A DNA stretch of 64,000 nucleotides, taken from assembly GCA_025435555.1 (NCBI GenBank), contig JAIWWG010000044.1, positions 214,935 through 278,934 on the forward strand. The letters run 5' to 3'. Position 1 is the first letter of the stretch. Each line of letters begins with the position of its first letter. Below the pieces are notes generated by a model, which was not told the DNA's origin, ran no database searches, and worked only from the letters and a program-made list of their open reading frames with translations. A program made the translations under genes and the position numbers. Shown here piece after piece: positions 11,601 through 20,484 of this stretch. Source of the stretch: Chytriomyces cf. hyalinus JEL632. Lineage: Eukaryota > Chytridiomycota > Chytridiomycetes > Chytridiales > Chytriomycetaceae.

Positions 11601-12258
11601 TCACAACAACGCAAGCATGGCACAGAATGATGCCAAGAATCCAACAGCAACTGATCCAACTGCCCCACTTGCCTTCTCGCTCACTGATGCCTTAGTTGTT
11701 GCAGTTGTTTTGGCAGCACTGGCAGAAGTCGTCGTCTTGCTTTCAACTGCGCCTACTGTGCTGACTGCCGCAGCAGCAACTTGTGACGTGCTTTCAATGG
11801 CTCTTACAGCAGCAGTCGTAGCAGTTACAGCAGCAACAGAGGGTGCTGCTGAACCTGCGGGACCAGCCACAGCAATTCCAGAACTGCAGAAAGCGCTGAT
11901 TCGGGGTCCCTGAAAAAGACGGTTCGACATTAAGCTTTTGTGACTGGATGGGAAGTGGAACTTACAATTGCTTGGAGTCGGGCAATGTCGGCTGGGGCAG
12001 TGCAGCCTGTTCCTTGGCTGTTGACGCACACGCCAATCTGGGCAAAGTTTGTGCAGATGGAAACGGCATCCTGTATAAAAAGTGATCAGAACGAGGCATG
12101 GTTGTTGGGAGGCAGTTTGAATCAGTGCTCACAGTTGCTTGGCCGATACAGCTGGTGAGACACGGGGGAGCGTTTTCGAGGATGGTTGCAATTGCAGCTG
12201 CAGCTTCAGCTCCGCCTGTGGAGGCAGCAGCAGTGGTGGATGGGGCGGATGGGTCCAT
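11601..12258 (-). CDS. six-Cys CFEM-like protein, GPI-type tail, no clear signal peptide (copy 4)
   Basis: Exons 12258-12133, 12070-11966 and 11909-11601 (42+35+103 codons, phase 0 throughout; donors GTGAGC and GTAAGT, acceptors TACAG and TTCAG). Cysteine pairs CLTSC, then SIC, VC, GC and FC. It has a long Ala/Thr/Ser-rich region and a hydrophobic tail (GFLASFCAMLALL). The N-terminus is Ala-rich (DPSAPSTTAAAST) with no hydrophobic stretch long enough for a signal peptide, as in copy 3. Exon structure matches copy 3 rather than copies 1 and 2, so 3 and 4 form one sub-pair. Confidence 0.65.
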
Positions 12259-12451
12259 TTGGTTTTTTTTTTTTTTTTTTTACTTTTTTCAATCTTCCGG
12301 GCTCCGGCCAAAAAATTTCGTATGCTGTTACATCATTCTTACAAATAAGTGCTGATAAGGAATTGCTCATGGGGCAGCTGGACCCTTCTAACGACGTATT
12401 CCCTGATTCAATGACAGTCTTCATTCACGGACGCAGATAAATCATGCCAAA

Positions 12452-14219
12452 TCAAATCCGTTTGCTCAAACAACCTGCACAGTTTCTCAACACTTCATGC
12501 GCATACAAGTCACACTCTAAACAGTAATGCTCTTTACACGATGAGCATTCGTACCGTCCACTCCCAACTCCTGCATGCCCCATCAAGACCCGTTCTTGAA
12601 CTTTTAGTTGTTGCTGCAAATCCAGATTCGAATTGCTTTTTGCGGCCTTTTCGTCATCGTCGGTTGACTTTGGGAATGGTAACTGACAAGCTCGGCAATG
12701 CGTTGATTTGTAGCTGCATTCATGTGCATGATCGTGAGCATAAACTCAAATGAAAAGGATTGCTGCAATCAATAGTCACCTTGACGCTAGTGCAACCTCC
12801 TTATACGTGGGGACTGGAAACAAATGATGGTACGACCTTGCTAGTAACACACTTGACACTAGAGTCAGCGAGCAGATGGGGCAGTCTGTGGGAAGATCGC
12901 AGACAACGGTTTTGCATTTTGGGCACATGTATCCAGACTGTGTTGGCTTCTTGTGGCTTTTCGAAAGAATAAATATCAAGGAATAAGGCTACTCATGTCA
13001 TAAAATATATCTACATACTTTGCGCATAACGTCGGAAGTTCGAATGTGGAGCTCGACGGGAATCCCATTTCAATAATGGCCAAACTTGAAGATTTATCAG
13101 ATTCAATCGGCGGCGGGGCCACATGTCCTCCCAGAATCTCTTTCAAATGCCCTTCATTCATAACAACGCTGTATATTCCTTTCTCCGCCCATATAGAAGC
13201 CATTTCAATGTAAGTTTGCTGCGATAATTTTTTTCAAGGCGCAAAATCACCTTTCGTTTCTTTGCATACGCGTTTACAGATTTGCATTTCAGCGCTTAAC
13301 CCGATAATGGATACTCGAATATTGTCCGTTTTCAGGGATTCGATGGTATCAAAAATATTTCCGGGATCGCAAGTCATGAGGGCGCTGTATAAAATCAAGA
13401 TTTCGCGAGATCCATGCGACGGAACGTGTCTAAAAATAGGGAGAGTGCGTGAGTTTTTTGATCGAGAAAAGGGACTCTCCTGAAATAATACGAAAAAAAA
13501 AAAAACTGTTGCTCACAATAATGACCGACGCGCAATTTCCAATGCATTCTGAAGAGATGGCTCTCCTCGCGGCTCTCGATTTGAGCGGTTTCGAATGGCT
13601 GAAATGTGATCGGACGAGTTTCCTGCAACATTATCGAACATGAGATCCTTCAAAATCTATAAATAAAAAAAACTGATTTTGCGCACCAGTCATTTCCGTC
13701 AATTTCTCAGCTCCTCCGTCGCGCGTTGCCACAATCCCGATGCTTCCCAACGGATTGACAATCAGAAATTCAGAAACAAATGTTTCCGTGGCCGCCAACA
13801 CGCATTCGAGCCGTGTCGGCGGCAGCCCATCTGCCGGTGCCGCCATTGCTTCGCTCAAATCAATCACAACAAACAAATGCCTGTGTTTTTTTCACTGCAT
13901 CGTCAGCAAAAAAGAATGGTCTCATCGTTCGTGCCTCACCGAATTGTGCCTCTATGAAGCGGAGTCTCACTCGCTTTTGCGGCTGCTGTTCGACGTCGTT
14001 TTAACCGGTCTCGTGCAAGTAAGGCCAGTGTGGATGCGAGCGAGCCGTCATTGTCCTCCTGGCGAATGCGAGAGTGTTCAGCAGGAGATAACTGGGATTG
14101 CTGTGGACGACCCCCACCTCGAGTGCTTCCCAGCTGCGTTTGTACGCGCTCTCCCATTGATATGCATGCGCTGCGGGCACCGCCTTATCGTCGTCCTCAA
14201 GAACATCTCCGCCAGACAT
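12452..14219 (-). CDS. SSL1: TFIIH core subunit p44/Ssl1
   Basis: Eight exons join in phase: 14219-14118, 14058-13940, 13880-13687, 13622-13517, 13429-13251, 13178-13019, 12956-12780, 12713-12452; 432 residues. N-terminus SAYKRSWEALE is the family start motif. A von Willebrand A domain follows (VVIDLSEAM, NPLGSIGIV, IFDTIESLKTDNIRVSIIG). C-terminal zinc regions are CPKCKTVVCDLPTDCPIC and a C4C4-type domain beginning CRACQLPFP and ending CKEHYCLECD...CAGC; all ligand cysteines are present. Ssl1 holds the XPD/Rad3 helicase in TFIIH, acting in transcription initiation and nucleotide excision repair in the nucleus. Only 37 bp separate it from the upstream transcription-factor gene. Confidence 0.95.
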
Positions 14220-14255
14220 TGTTTTTATTTAATTTTTTACAGTCAACTTTGCCTT

Positions 14256-15572
14256 TTATTCCAGCATCACTTGAAGCCATGTAGACTTTAAAGAACACGC
14301 ACTGCTCAACTCTGCACACGCAACTGCCGAATTCGGCAAATGATCCAATCGATCTGAACTCCCCTGACTTACTGATGGACACCAACCATCGCTTCCCGCC
14401 CCACCACTCGCACTACCGCCTCCAATAGAATCAATCCTTGCACGCGTATATACATTGCTATTTGTCATCAAGTTTCGTTCATCCGGGTTTTCCGTGTGTG
14501 TTCCGGGTGTGTGGGTGGTGGTGGCGTCTGGCGCCGATGCAATATACATTGGTTTCTTTTTGGTTGTTTGGACAAGACTGGTTTTGTTGATTGCGCCGAG
14601 ACTTTCTTCCAAGCTTCGTTTTGCTGTCACTGTATATGTGCAGGGAACTTTCCTGGTACTGCAAAGACTGTGTGTGTTTTTTGTTTGTTTTCGTAAGCAA
14701 CTTTTTTTTGAATGAGAGAAGCGCGGGAAAATACAAACCTGCAACGAGGTCTTAATTTATCGCATTTTCTCTTTTGCTGCCTGCATCCTTCGCAGCTTAC
14801 TGGCCTTGTCGAGGGAAGATGGATGGGTGCTTTCGATGTTGACTTCATTGGCGTTTCTTTTGAAGGACCTGAAGAGCCGGATACATCGCTGACTCGCCTC
14901 TGCAGTACGTTGGGGGCAGTTTTCGCAATATGGCCAGCTGGATTTTGCGTATGGATTGGATATGTAGTTGCTTGGCGCTGATGCTGAATGAATGGAAAAC
15001 ACGGGGCTCCATGCTGCGGAAACGGAAGACACGAGAGTTGTGCAGATGCTGGATCTGATACAGTGGTTTGATGGGCGGGCGGCTTCATAAATTGAGGATG
15101 CGTTAAATTGTTTTGAGTGTGGGGATGGGTGTGACCCAAATGATCCGCGGCCGGCGGCACGGCTGACACACCCAGCTCCTCTTCCTCCGGGTGTCCTGTC
15201 GTAGTTGAGGTGGAGTAGACCAGTCGAACCGGTGTGTATACGCACTGTAGGCCTTTTGTGGAGCAGCGCGAGCAAATTGGCCTGGTTCCATCACACTTTT
15301 TGCGGATCTAAACGTCGCTCGTAGGGTAGTTGAGCATGGTCGTAGGAAAACTTGAGGTCAAAATTGCATACCTTTCTACACCGGTCACAAGCAATCGTGC
15401 GGGGCTTTCTACCGGCAGTGGCAGCGGGGGTGTCAGCATGACTGCGGGTCAGTTCGCCGGAAACACGACGCGAAGTGACGCCGCTCTCGGACGGACTGGC
15501 TGTAGGTTGCTTCTGTCTCCAGGGATGGTTCTGAGGTGGCGTTGAGGAGCGGGACTCTCGCCCGACATCCAT
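14256..15572 (-). CDS. transcription factor with two Zn2Cys6 clusters
   Basis: Exons 15572-15372, 15307-14739 and 14667-14256 close in phase, giving 392 residues. Cluster 1 is split by intron 1: CDRCRK / IRKKCDGTRPICSRC...C (C-x2-C-x6-C-x6-C-x2-C-x6-C), residues about 62-88. Cluster 2 spans intron 2: CEGCRQQKRKCDKLRPRC / SLCSTRKVPC, residues about 238-265, also with canonical spacing. The second half of cluster 1 and first half of cluster 2 lie on the same exon, so this is one gene, not two. The linker is Pro/His/Ser rich. No fungal-specific TF (middle homology) domain is seen. Expected nuclear DNA binding; targets unknown. A single Gal4-type cluster is the norm, so the tandem pair is unusual. 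The protein ends in MLE, like the next gene. Confidence 0.85.
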
Positions 15573-16155
15573 GTGCTGCGGTGATTTGCTGAGTGTTTGC
15601 ACACTTTTTTTTTTTTTCTTATGCAAAAATGGATGAGAATTGCCGATTTTTTGTTTTTGAGGGGAACGGCTTGATCAGTCCCCGTTCGCTTGTCCGACAC
15701 TAGGTGCATCCGGGCATGCATGCGGCTGTCCGGACAAGACGGTTGGCGTGCTTGGTGGGTGGCCCGGGCTGGTTGTCCGTCTCCCGGGGTTGCCCGTTCC
15801 GAGTGTCCGCTTGTTCGGTCGTGGCCACGTGACACGGGCACAGATGGACGCTGCTCGGCGACTTTGAACAGGGACAGGATGGCTTGCCAGGACTGAAAGG
15901 TGTTGGGACATAAGGTGATGCCAAGCGATTTCAAGGCAGCTGTTGTGAACTGTTCGTGTTGCAGCAAGAGGGAGATGAACGTGACAAACGATTTTTGTGT
16001 TCGTGTGGCTGTGCAAAACCAGCTTCTTATTCTATTAACAGGGGGTGCTAACGACGCTTAAACGAGGAAAGGGTGCCATAATGCACCAATAATCCAAGGT
16101 ATATCGCACCAATACCCGACAATATTCCATCATTATTACATCATTATTATTCAAC
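15573..16155. other. intergenic between two zinc-cluster genes
   Basis: Open frames here are overlapping Pro/Arg-rich shadows without motifs. The segment should contain the promoter of the 14.3-15.6 kb gene. No TATA element stood out. Confidence 0.5.
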
Positions 16156-17072
16156 TCATTCCAGCATGAACGATACACTCATCTTGCTGGATGTGACGCT
16201 GGCATCAGCGCAATGCGCTTTCTCCACAAGTACAGGTGGTGGTGTAGGGCCAAATGATACGTTTGAATGCGTCTCGCTTCCATTATCCTTCTTTATCTCA
16301 CTCTTCTCCCGCGGCACCTTCTTTGTTGGATAGATGTATTCGCACCGCAGTCCCTTTAGCTTGCAAGAACTGCAGCTCGGTTGCAGCCTATATGAAGAAA
16401 GCCAGGTGGATGTCAGTAAACTGTGGCACTTGATGCTCATCTCAACGACTCACCTGTCGCACTTCTTTTTTTGCTGCCGACAGCAGTCACAGGGCAAGGG
16501 CCGATGGCGGTTCAAATCACGCGCTGGGTTGCCTGGCGGGGTATCTTGATGTGCAGGTTGAGAGGGAGTGTCTTCATGCGCAGCGGGCGGGGTGGCGAGA
16601 CCGAGCGTCGGAATGTTACGCAACAAGGATGAGTCACCACACGATAATTTTTGAGGGTCAGATTCGCCAACTTCGGGTTCTGTCTTTGCGGCTGTGTCGC
16701 CGTTCTTTGGCAGACTCCGGCGAGCGTATGGTTTGCGCGAGGTATCAAAGGCGCACTCGATGCCCAGGTCAATGCAGCGGCTGCATGCTGAGCCAGGTTC
16801 CAGCGAGTCGCATCTGTTCGTTGGGGCGTTTTGTCAGCATCGTCAATTGTGGACGTATCCATCCGAGTTCTCACTTACTTTTTGCGGTAGGTCCTGCATG
16901 CCTCGCACGGAACCTGCCTGCGCCGTTGAGTAGCCGTTGAAGAAGAGGAGGCTGGGTGGTGGTCCCCGTCTGTGCCTGGCACCCTCCGGTCTCGCAGATG
17001 CTGTCTGTGAACCTGTGCGCTACTTGTGCGACTGTGACGCTCATCGGCGGCTTGCATGGGATTATGATTCAT
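16156..17072 (-). CDS. second transcription factor with two Zn2Cys6 clusters
   Basis: Exons 17072-16879, 16813-16454 and 16387-16156 join in phase, giving 261 residues. Cluster 1: CEACRTYRKK / CDSLEPGSACSRCIDLGIEC, with x8 instead of x6 in the middle loop. Cluster 2: CDCCRQQKKKCDR / LQPSCSSCKLKGLRC, canonical. Each cluster is split by an intron. The middle exon carries the second part of cluster 1 and the first part of cluster 2, as in the neighbouring gene, and both proteins end in MLE; they are tandem paralogues. The linker is Pro/Thr rich and the protein is very short for this class, with no activation or regulatory domain recognised. ATG 17072 was chosen as the first in-frame ATG that avoids an odd Cys/His-rich extension. 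Confidence 0.82.
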
Positions 17073-17672
17073 TTGTGCCGAATGATTATTCAACAAGGTC
17101 GAATTCGGCAGTGCGTGTTTGTGGGCCTTGAAAATTCGGAAAAATCTGAAAAATTGGGCGGGCAACTTCGGGAATTGCGCTAAAGGCTCCTTTTTGGAAT
17201 TTTCCCTTTTTGCCTTGATTTGATTGGCCGAGAGCGCAGTCGCCGCTGCTGGGGAACAATGGTGCATCTGTCGCCGCTCATGGCAGCAGCGCCGGTACGC
17301 TGACACCGCTGTCTGGGCAGAATATGTGACTGGGCACCAACAACTCATTCCGCACAAACCGAAACTTTCCAAAATAATTTTTAGGGTTTCTAAAAATGAT
17401 CACTCATCATCATCTCTGGCTTACAAATGTTCTGTTTCGTGCTGGGAAACGTGTCCAATTGCCCGACGAGTTTCGTTCGAGAGAGGAGAGAACAGTTGGA
17501 GGCCAAACCTCGTTTTTATTCGATTGAGGACGGCAGGAAACAGATGCGCATTTTAAGTAAAAGCATTAGGGGCCAACTAAAGCAGGCGTTTGCACGTAGA
17601 GAGTGTAAAGAGAGAGAGTGTAACGAGAGTAGGGAGTATAGAGAAGAGAGTGTAAAAAGGAAGAGCTGCTCT
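17073..17672. other. intergenic
   Basis: No supported gene. A purine-rich run (GAGAGAG/GTAGAGAG, about 17590-17665) lies directly downstream of the next gene's stop. The segment should hold the promoter of the 16.2-17.1 kb gene. Confidence 0.5.
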
Positions 17673-18485
17673 TCAGTCCACAAGGAAATCGATACGCATG
17701 GCCGCCGCCGCCCGAGCCGCTGCCTCATCGGATGCTCGTCGCCGCCGCAGGTTCTCGCTCGCTTCCAAACTGGCCATAACTTTCTCCTGGTTTTCCACGT
17801 GTGCTGGCATATACTTGCACTCAAGGCCCTTCCTCTCACACGACAAACACGACGGCTTTGTTTGGTCGCATTTCTGCTTGCAAGCCCGACACGCTGTGCA
17901 CGGAAGAGGTCGCCTGCTCGAATATTTACGAGTGAGCCGGAGCGGCCTGCTGCTGACTGACGATCCTGCGAGTTTCGCCGCTTGTGCTTTGAGGAGTTTT
18001 GATATTGATTCCGAATCACGGCTGTCAACGTTAGTCACACCTGCTGCTGCTGCGGTCGGCGCTGCTGCCACGCTTCTATCTGCAGACACATCCGAAGAAG
18101 GCGGGCTCGGGGGACTGTGTTGTTGCACCAAGTCTGGAAGTTCCGCCAGATGCTGACTCATCACGTCTACATTCGTACGCCCGATTTCGCCGCCGTCAAG
18201 CATACCACTGTCTAGCCCGGCAACAGAGAGGAGATAGAGTAAGCTTGACGCTGCTGACGGCGTTGTATCTGAAGCGAGGTCCATGCTAGCAAAGTTTTCC
18301 CGTGTGGCCGAGACATTCCCCGAGTCAAAGTGCGAGCCCGCTGAAGGAGACAACTCGCTGCCGGAGTGCAGGCTGCTTGTAGTAACAGAGATGGCTGAAG
18401 TGATGGGACTTGTTTGGTAGGCTGGCTGCTCGCGAAGGCAGATGATTGCGGCTGCCACGTCAACTTCGGTGAATGTTGAAGACAT
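17673..18485 (-). CDS. Zn2Cys6 transcription factor, single cluster, intronless
   Basis: One open frame of 270 residues from ATG 18485. A single canonical cluster lies near the C-terminus (about 196-222): CTACRACKQKCDQTKPSCLSCERKGLEC, preceded by a basic patch RKYSSRRPLP. The N-terminus has EVDVAAAIICLREQP, which resembles EIDAASAILALRSEP at the start of the 18.6-20.1 kb gene; the two are paralogues. The region between is Ser/Pro rich and likely disordered. Position of the cluster at the C-terminal side is atypical, since most fungal members carry it near the N-terminus. A helical, Ala/Arg-rich tail follows. Confidence 0.85.
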   Translation of the reverse strand: MSSTFTEVDVAAAIICLREQPAYQTSPITSAISVTTSSLHSGSELSPSAGSHFDSGNVSATRENFASMDLASDTTPSAASSLLYLLSVAGLDSGMLDGGEIGRTNVDVMSQHLAELPDLVQQHSPPSPPSSDVSADRSVAAAPTAAAAGVTNVDSRDSESISKLLKAQAAKLAGSSVSSRPLRLTRKYSSRRPLPCTACRACKQKCDQTKPSCLSCERKGLECKYMPAHVENQEKVMASLEASENLRRRRASDEAAARAAAAMRIDFLVD

Positions 18486-18607
18486 TTTTTAGTGTGCCGA
18501 TCTGAAATGATTTCAAAGCCTTATATCCTCATACTCCAAACGTCAAATAAATACCCTGGTTTTTATTATTATTTTACGCCCGATCTTGTGCTCGTTCCGC
18601 TTTTTCC

Positions 18608-20107
18608 TTATTTGGTACACATGAGTGCTGCTACCTCTGAGGCAGTAGCGACACAGTTGCTTCTTCGTTTGCCAAGCACATCCTCGGCCCGGATCCCAGC
18701 ACTGCCCAACCGATTCTCAAGCGCGAGACGAGCGCGCCATTTTGTCTGCGCCGCTTTTAAAGGTGGAAGAGTGTAGCGGCACTTTAATCCGCGAACACTG
18801 CACGATTTGCACATTGGCCGAGTTCTTACCAAGACACATTTGAAAAAGAACAATTTGCTTCGATTAGGAATAACACCCACCAACAACAACTTCAAAAAAC
18901 GAGAGAGACACCTCACCTGTCACATTTCTTTTTCTGACGACGACACACGTCACATGGAATAGGCCGCGTCGTCAGCTTGGCAATCTCAGACTGGTATGTC
19001 GTCACCAAACTCGACAACGAAGGCTCCTCAGCTGAAGAATCATGCTCTGTCGGCTCCTCTTTACACTCTTCGATTCCATCCGAAGAGTGCACGTTTGAGT
19101 CAGAGCTTACAGGTGAAATTTTCGGAACTTGGTGAGAACGATGGTTGCTACGCGAGTATGGCAGTGCTGGAAGATGAGAAGTGCGCGAGTCCAGAACAGC
19201 AGGAGACGGGGGGTAAAATGGATAACTTGCAGGGTAAGTATGAGGGTGGTATTGGTATCCAGGATACGGTGCATAATGCGCTTGATGCATATAGTGCTGC
19301 TGGTGAGGTTGTGGCAGACTTGAGGTGTAAGGAGCGTAAGGCGGATAATAATGACTTTGGCCGTAGTAGAAATACGGATATCCGGGCGAGTAATAATGAT
19401 CAGCGGCATAACATGCGCCTTGAGGGAGAGATGACCGTGATGATGTTGGCGCTTTTGTTTGTGTGGGGGGTCCATGCGCCAGGTGGACGACATGAGGTGG
19501 TGGTTCGGGGGTTTGCTGTGTAAACAAAACAACACCCGAACACTTTGACACAATTGTCGGGTTCTGGTCTCTCCCTCCATCGAGAGGGACTGCTTGTGAA
19601 GACTGTGGGACAAGACTCGCTGCGTGGCAGTGAATGTCTGGTTGACGGTGTTTAGGTTGTAGGGTTACGGATGGCTTCGTGTTACGCTGACCAGCAGCCG
19701 CAAAGATGGCTTCTGCGCTCGAGTTTGGCAGCTGGGTATCGTGTTTCAGCAAAGCAGCGGGCGGTTCATCTGGTTCGGGGCGCAGGAGACGGTATACTCT
19801 ATAATATGGCGAAGTTACTAAGCGTTAGTAAGCGATCGAGAGCGACAAACATGGTTGTCAGCGAGTGCCGCTATTCATCATCAATAGACACCTCGTGACA
19901 CACGGCGACAACCGGGCTTGAAGAAGTGAACAGAAAAACAGATACTTGCCTCTGGCTGAAGTGGGAATCTGCGGCGACATGGACTGAGCTGGCACCAGGC
20001 ACGCTCTCGGCAGGCGGCTGGCTTTGACTGACATCCCGAGCGTGCAGAGATGGCTCCGAGCGTAGAGCGAGTATCGCTGAGGCGGCATCAATCTCCTTTG
20101 CCGACAT
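18608..20107 (-). CDS. Zn2Cys6 transcription factor with C-terminal cluster and a GC-AG intron
   Basis: Exons 20107-19950, 19798-18917 and 18824-18608 give 418 residues in phase. Intron 1 uses AG/GCAAGT as donor and has a perfect TACTAAC branch site before the TATAG acceptor; the GT alternative four bases downstream breaks the frame. N-terminal motif EIDAASAILALRSEP is shared with the neighbouring factor. The centre is rich in Tyr/Pro/His (about 180-260, YYYPPYAPYT-like), probably a low-complexity activation or condensate-forming region. The cluster, near residue 335, reads CDVCRRQKKKCDR / TRPMCKSCSVRGLKC and is split by intron 2 at the same place as cluster 2 of the 16.2 kb gene. Confidence 0.85.
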
Positions 20108-20484
20108 GTGTGTTTGTTATTTTGGGGGATTGGGACGTAAGTTGGGACCGGGGGTCTCTGCTTTTAACTATTTGCAATTTTTTTCTGCCACAACTATATT
20201 CGCCAAACGGCGCTTCTTCGCCGCCTTTCAACGAACACAGCACCTGCCCCGCTCTTTGTTTGGATCGGTTACGTGCGCGTATGGGTCTGCGAAGTCTGGT
20301 TGCGAAGTCGCCATTGTTCGCATCGATCTGTAAAGTGAAAGCATCGGGAAACCGTCGTTACACAAATTTTTCATTACTAAAGCACTTTTTCTGCTCAGCT
20401 CTGCTCAGCAGTTTACTTTGGACTGGTTTATGGGTAACAGTGCCTTCTTCGTGTTGCATCAGCTAATCGAGAGGAATTCGGGAT

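Noticed and set aside
12600-12713. SSL1 seemed to lack the first CxxC of its C-terminal zinc domain
   Set aside because: Extending the last exon upstream to the TGCAG acceptor (12713) restores CRACQLPFP in frame; the zinc domain is complete.
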